DNA of 64,000 bases, taken from NCBI GenBank assembly GCA_050250955.1, contig JBFWNR010000008.1, forward strand, positions 62,001-126,000, written 5' to 3'. The notes below the pieces were generated by a model. That model searched no databases. It saw only the letters and a program-made list of their open reading frames with translations, and was not told the origin of the DNA. Each line of letters starts with the position of its first letter. Within the stretch, counting starts at the first letter, position 1. The translations under genes were made by a program, and so were the position numbers. Source of the stretch: CAWAYR01 sp050250955. Lineage in GTDB: Bacteria; Acidobacteriota; Vicinamibacteria; Vicinamibacterales; UBA2999. Positions 63,016 to 64,000 of the stretch are shown here, piece after piece.

Positions 63016-63219
63016 ATGCCCGACACGCTGGACACCCTGCTGCGACGGGTTCGTGACGAGTTCGTGGAGATGCCCGGCCTGACCCTCACCGAGGGCCAGG
63101 CGGCGCGCCTGTGGCAGGTGGATGCGGCGACGACCGCCGACCTGCTGCGCCGGCTGGTGGAGGCGCGGTTCCTGGCCCGCAGCGGCGCCGGCCTCTACCG
63201 GCGCGTGAGCGTGGTGTGA
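63016..63219 (+). CDS. Small winged-helix-like protein
   Basis: A 67-residue protein: two or three helices (DTLLRRVRDEFVEMPGLTL, EGQAARLWQVDAATTADLLR) and a wing-like end (ARFLARSGAGLYRR), a pattern of small wHTH domains. It has a good GGAGG at about 63003-63007, 8-9 nt before ATG 63016. Its stop overlaps the aquaporin start (TGATG), so it is translationally coupled. It may be a regulator of its own operon. Confidence 0.65.
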   Translation: MPDTLDTLLRRVRDEFVEMPGLTLTEGQAARLWQVDAATTADLLRRLVEARFLARSGAGLYRRVSVV

Positions 63220-63986
63220 TGCGCGCCCACTGGCGGGAGTACACCGCGGAGGCCGTGGCCCTCGGCCTCTTCATGATCTCGGCGACGGCCGCCACCGTGC
63301 TCCTCGAGCATCCGGCCTCGCCGCTCCACCTGTCGCTGCCAGACGCCACCTGGCGTCGCGTGCTGATGGGCGTGACGATGGGCGCGACCGCCGCGGCCAT
63401 CATCTACTCGCCGCTCGGCCGGCGGTCGGGGGCGCACATGAACCCCGCCGTCACGCTGGCCTTCCTGTGGCTCGGCCGCATCACGCCGCGCGATGCCGCG
63501 GCCTACGTCGCCGCCCAGGTCCTGGGCGGCATCACCGGCACGGCTCTGGCAGCGGCGGCCCTGGCGCCGCTGGCCGCGGCCCCTGAGGTGGACTACGTCC
63601 GCACGCTGCCCGGTCCGGCCGGTGTCGGCCCGGCGATCGCCGGCGAGCTGGTGATCTCGTTCCTGACCCTCTCGATCCTCCTGGCCGTGGCGGCGCGTCC
63701 CGCCACCATGCGTCTCACCGGGCTGGTGGCCGGCGTCGTCGTGATGGCCAACATCACCTTCGAGGCGCCGCTCTCGGGCATGAGCATGAACCCGGCGCGC
63801 AGCTTCGGCCCGGCGCTGGTCGCCGCCGACTTCTCGTTCTTCTGGATCTACCTGCTGGTACCGCCGGCGGGCATGTGGCTCGCCGCCGCCGTGCACGCCC
63901 GGCTCACCCGCGCCGGCCTGCTGCGCGAGGCGTGCGCCAAGTTCAACCACTCGTCGCGCGTCCGCTGCATCTTCTGCGGGACCTGA
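63219..63986 (+). CDS. MIP family aquaporin/glycerol channel
   Basis: A 255-residue channel protein with six helices and two half-helices. The twin motifs are SGAHMNPAVTLAFL and GMSMNPARSFGPAL; the Arg after the second NPA is the selectivity-filter Arg. The ar/R region is not clear enough to choose water over glycerol. A Cys-rich end (CAKFNHSSRVRCIFCGT) is unusual and might sense metals or redox. It is translationally coupled to the small wHTH gene. Confidence 0.88.
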   Translation: MRAHWREYTAEAVALGLFMISATAATVLLEHPASPLHLSLPDATWRRVLMGVTMGATAAAIIYSPLGRRSGAHMNPAVTLAFLWLGRITPRDAAAYVAAQVLGGITGTALAAAALAPLAAAPEVDYVRTLPGPAGVGPAIAGELVISFLTLSILLAVAARPATMRLTGLVAGVVVMANITFEAPLSGMSMNPARSFGPALVAADFSFFWIYLLVPPAGMWLAAAVHARLTRAGLLREACAKFNHSSRVRCIFCGT

Positions 63987-64000
63987 GAGGCCATCATGCA
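63987..64000 (+). other. Possible start of a downstream gene
   Basis: After the aquaporin stop the last 14 nt (GAGGCCATCATGCA) contain an ATG at 63996 with a GAGG-type ribosome site 6 nt before it. This may be the next gene, cut by the window edge. Confidence 0.3.

Overview
The window is about 64 kb of gene-dense, very G+C-rich bacterial chromosome. The gene content is typical of a free-living, Gram-negative-type heterotroph: outer-membrane barrels, a Wza/Wzc export pair and Bat-type von Willebrand proteins. The serC, serA and DUF1015 genes in series, many secreted TPR and barrel proteins, and short intergenic hairpin repeats fit an Acidobacteriota member, perhaps near Vicinamibacteria. That placement is inference; there is no rRNA or tRNA here to test it. 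I see no insertion sequence, prophage, CRISPR array or RNA gene.

Layout. (1) 1-9.5 kb is housekeeping: the 3' part of polA, a secreted TPR protein, a PcnB-type nucleotidyltransferase, serC, serA and a DUF1015 gene, then an exported methyltransferase-like protein and a small barrel protein. (2) 9.5-16.9 kb holds two secreted carbohydrate-active genes: a GH5-like glycosidase and a 1657-residue copper-radical oxidase of the galactose/glyoxal oxidase type, with Calx-beta, PKD and coagulation-like tail modules. (3) 17-50 kb is a large exopolysaccharide locus in several transcription units. It has eleven glycosyltransferases, a flippase, two Wzy/WaaL-type polymerases, an outer-membrane barrel, Wza, a Wzc-type tyrosine kinase, GalE, a phosphoglycosyl transferase that starts the repeat unit, an acetyltransferase, a B12-dependent radical SAM enzyme and three heptose genes (gmhA-like, hddC, hddA). 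(4) 50-56.8 kb is a Bat-type operon (MoxR, DUF58, BatD-like, VWA, TPR, VWA) with a divergent PilZ gene. (5) 56.8-60 kb has one more glycosyltransferase and an asparagine-synthetase-like protein whose glutaminase cysteine is absent. (6) 60-64 kb carries a glycogen-debranching-type enzyme, an M23 peptidase, a tiny winged-helix protein and an aquaporin.

How it fits together. The phosphoglycosyl transferase (47388-48053) loads the first sugar onto undecaprenyl phosphate and the glycosyltransferases extend it. The flippase and a Wzy protein translocate and polymerise it; Wzc, Wza and the barrel protein export it. GalE and the heptose genes supply activated sugars. The intergenic region 48054-48253 holds two oppositely oriented sigma-54-type (-24/-12) sequences, one facing the six-gene minus-strand operon and one facing hddC-hddA. 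This suggests that initiation of the polysaccharide is under RpoN and enhancer-protein control. A third, weaker site lies in front of the 23.8-25.0 kb operon.

Most notable observations: the divergent sigma-54 pair; the complete copper-radical oxidase active site fused to a repetitive tail beside an EPS locus; the Cys-less asparagine synthetase; a PolA with all four proofreading carboxylates replaced and a Tyr in the O-helix; a family of AGCGGCT heptad repeats at gene boundaries; a near-perfect 53-nt hairpin inside the Bat operon; and a His-rich secreted protein I cannot assign.
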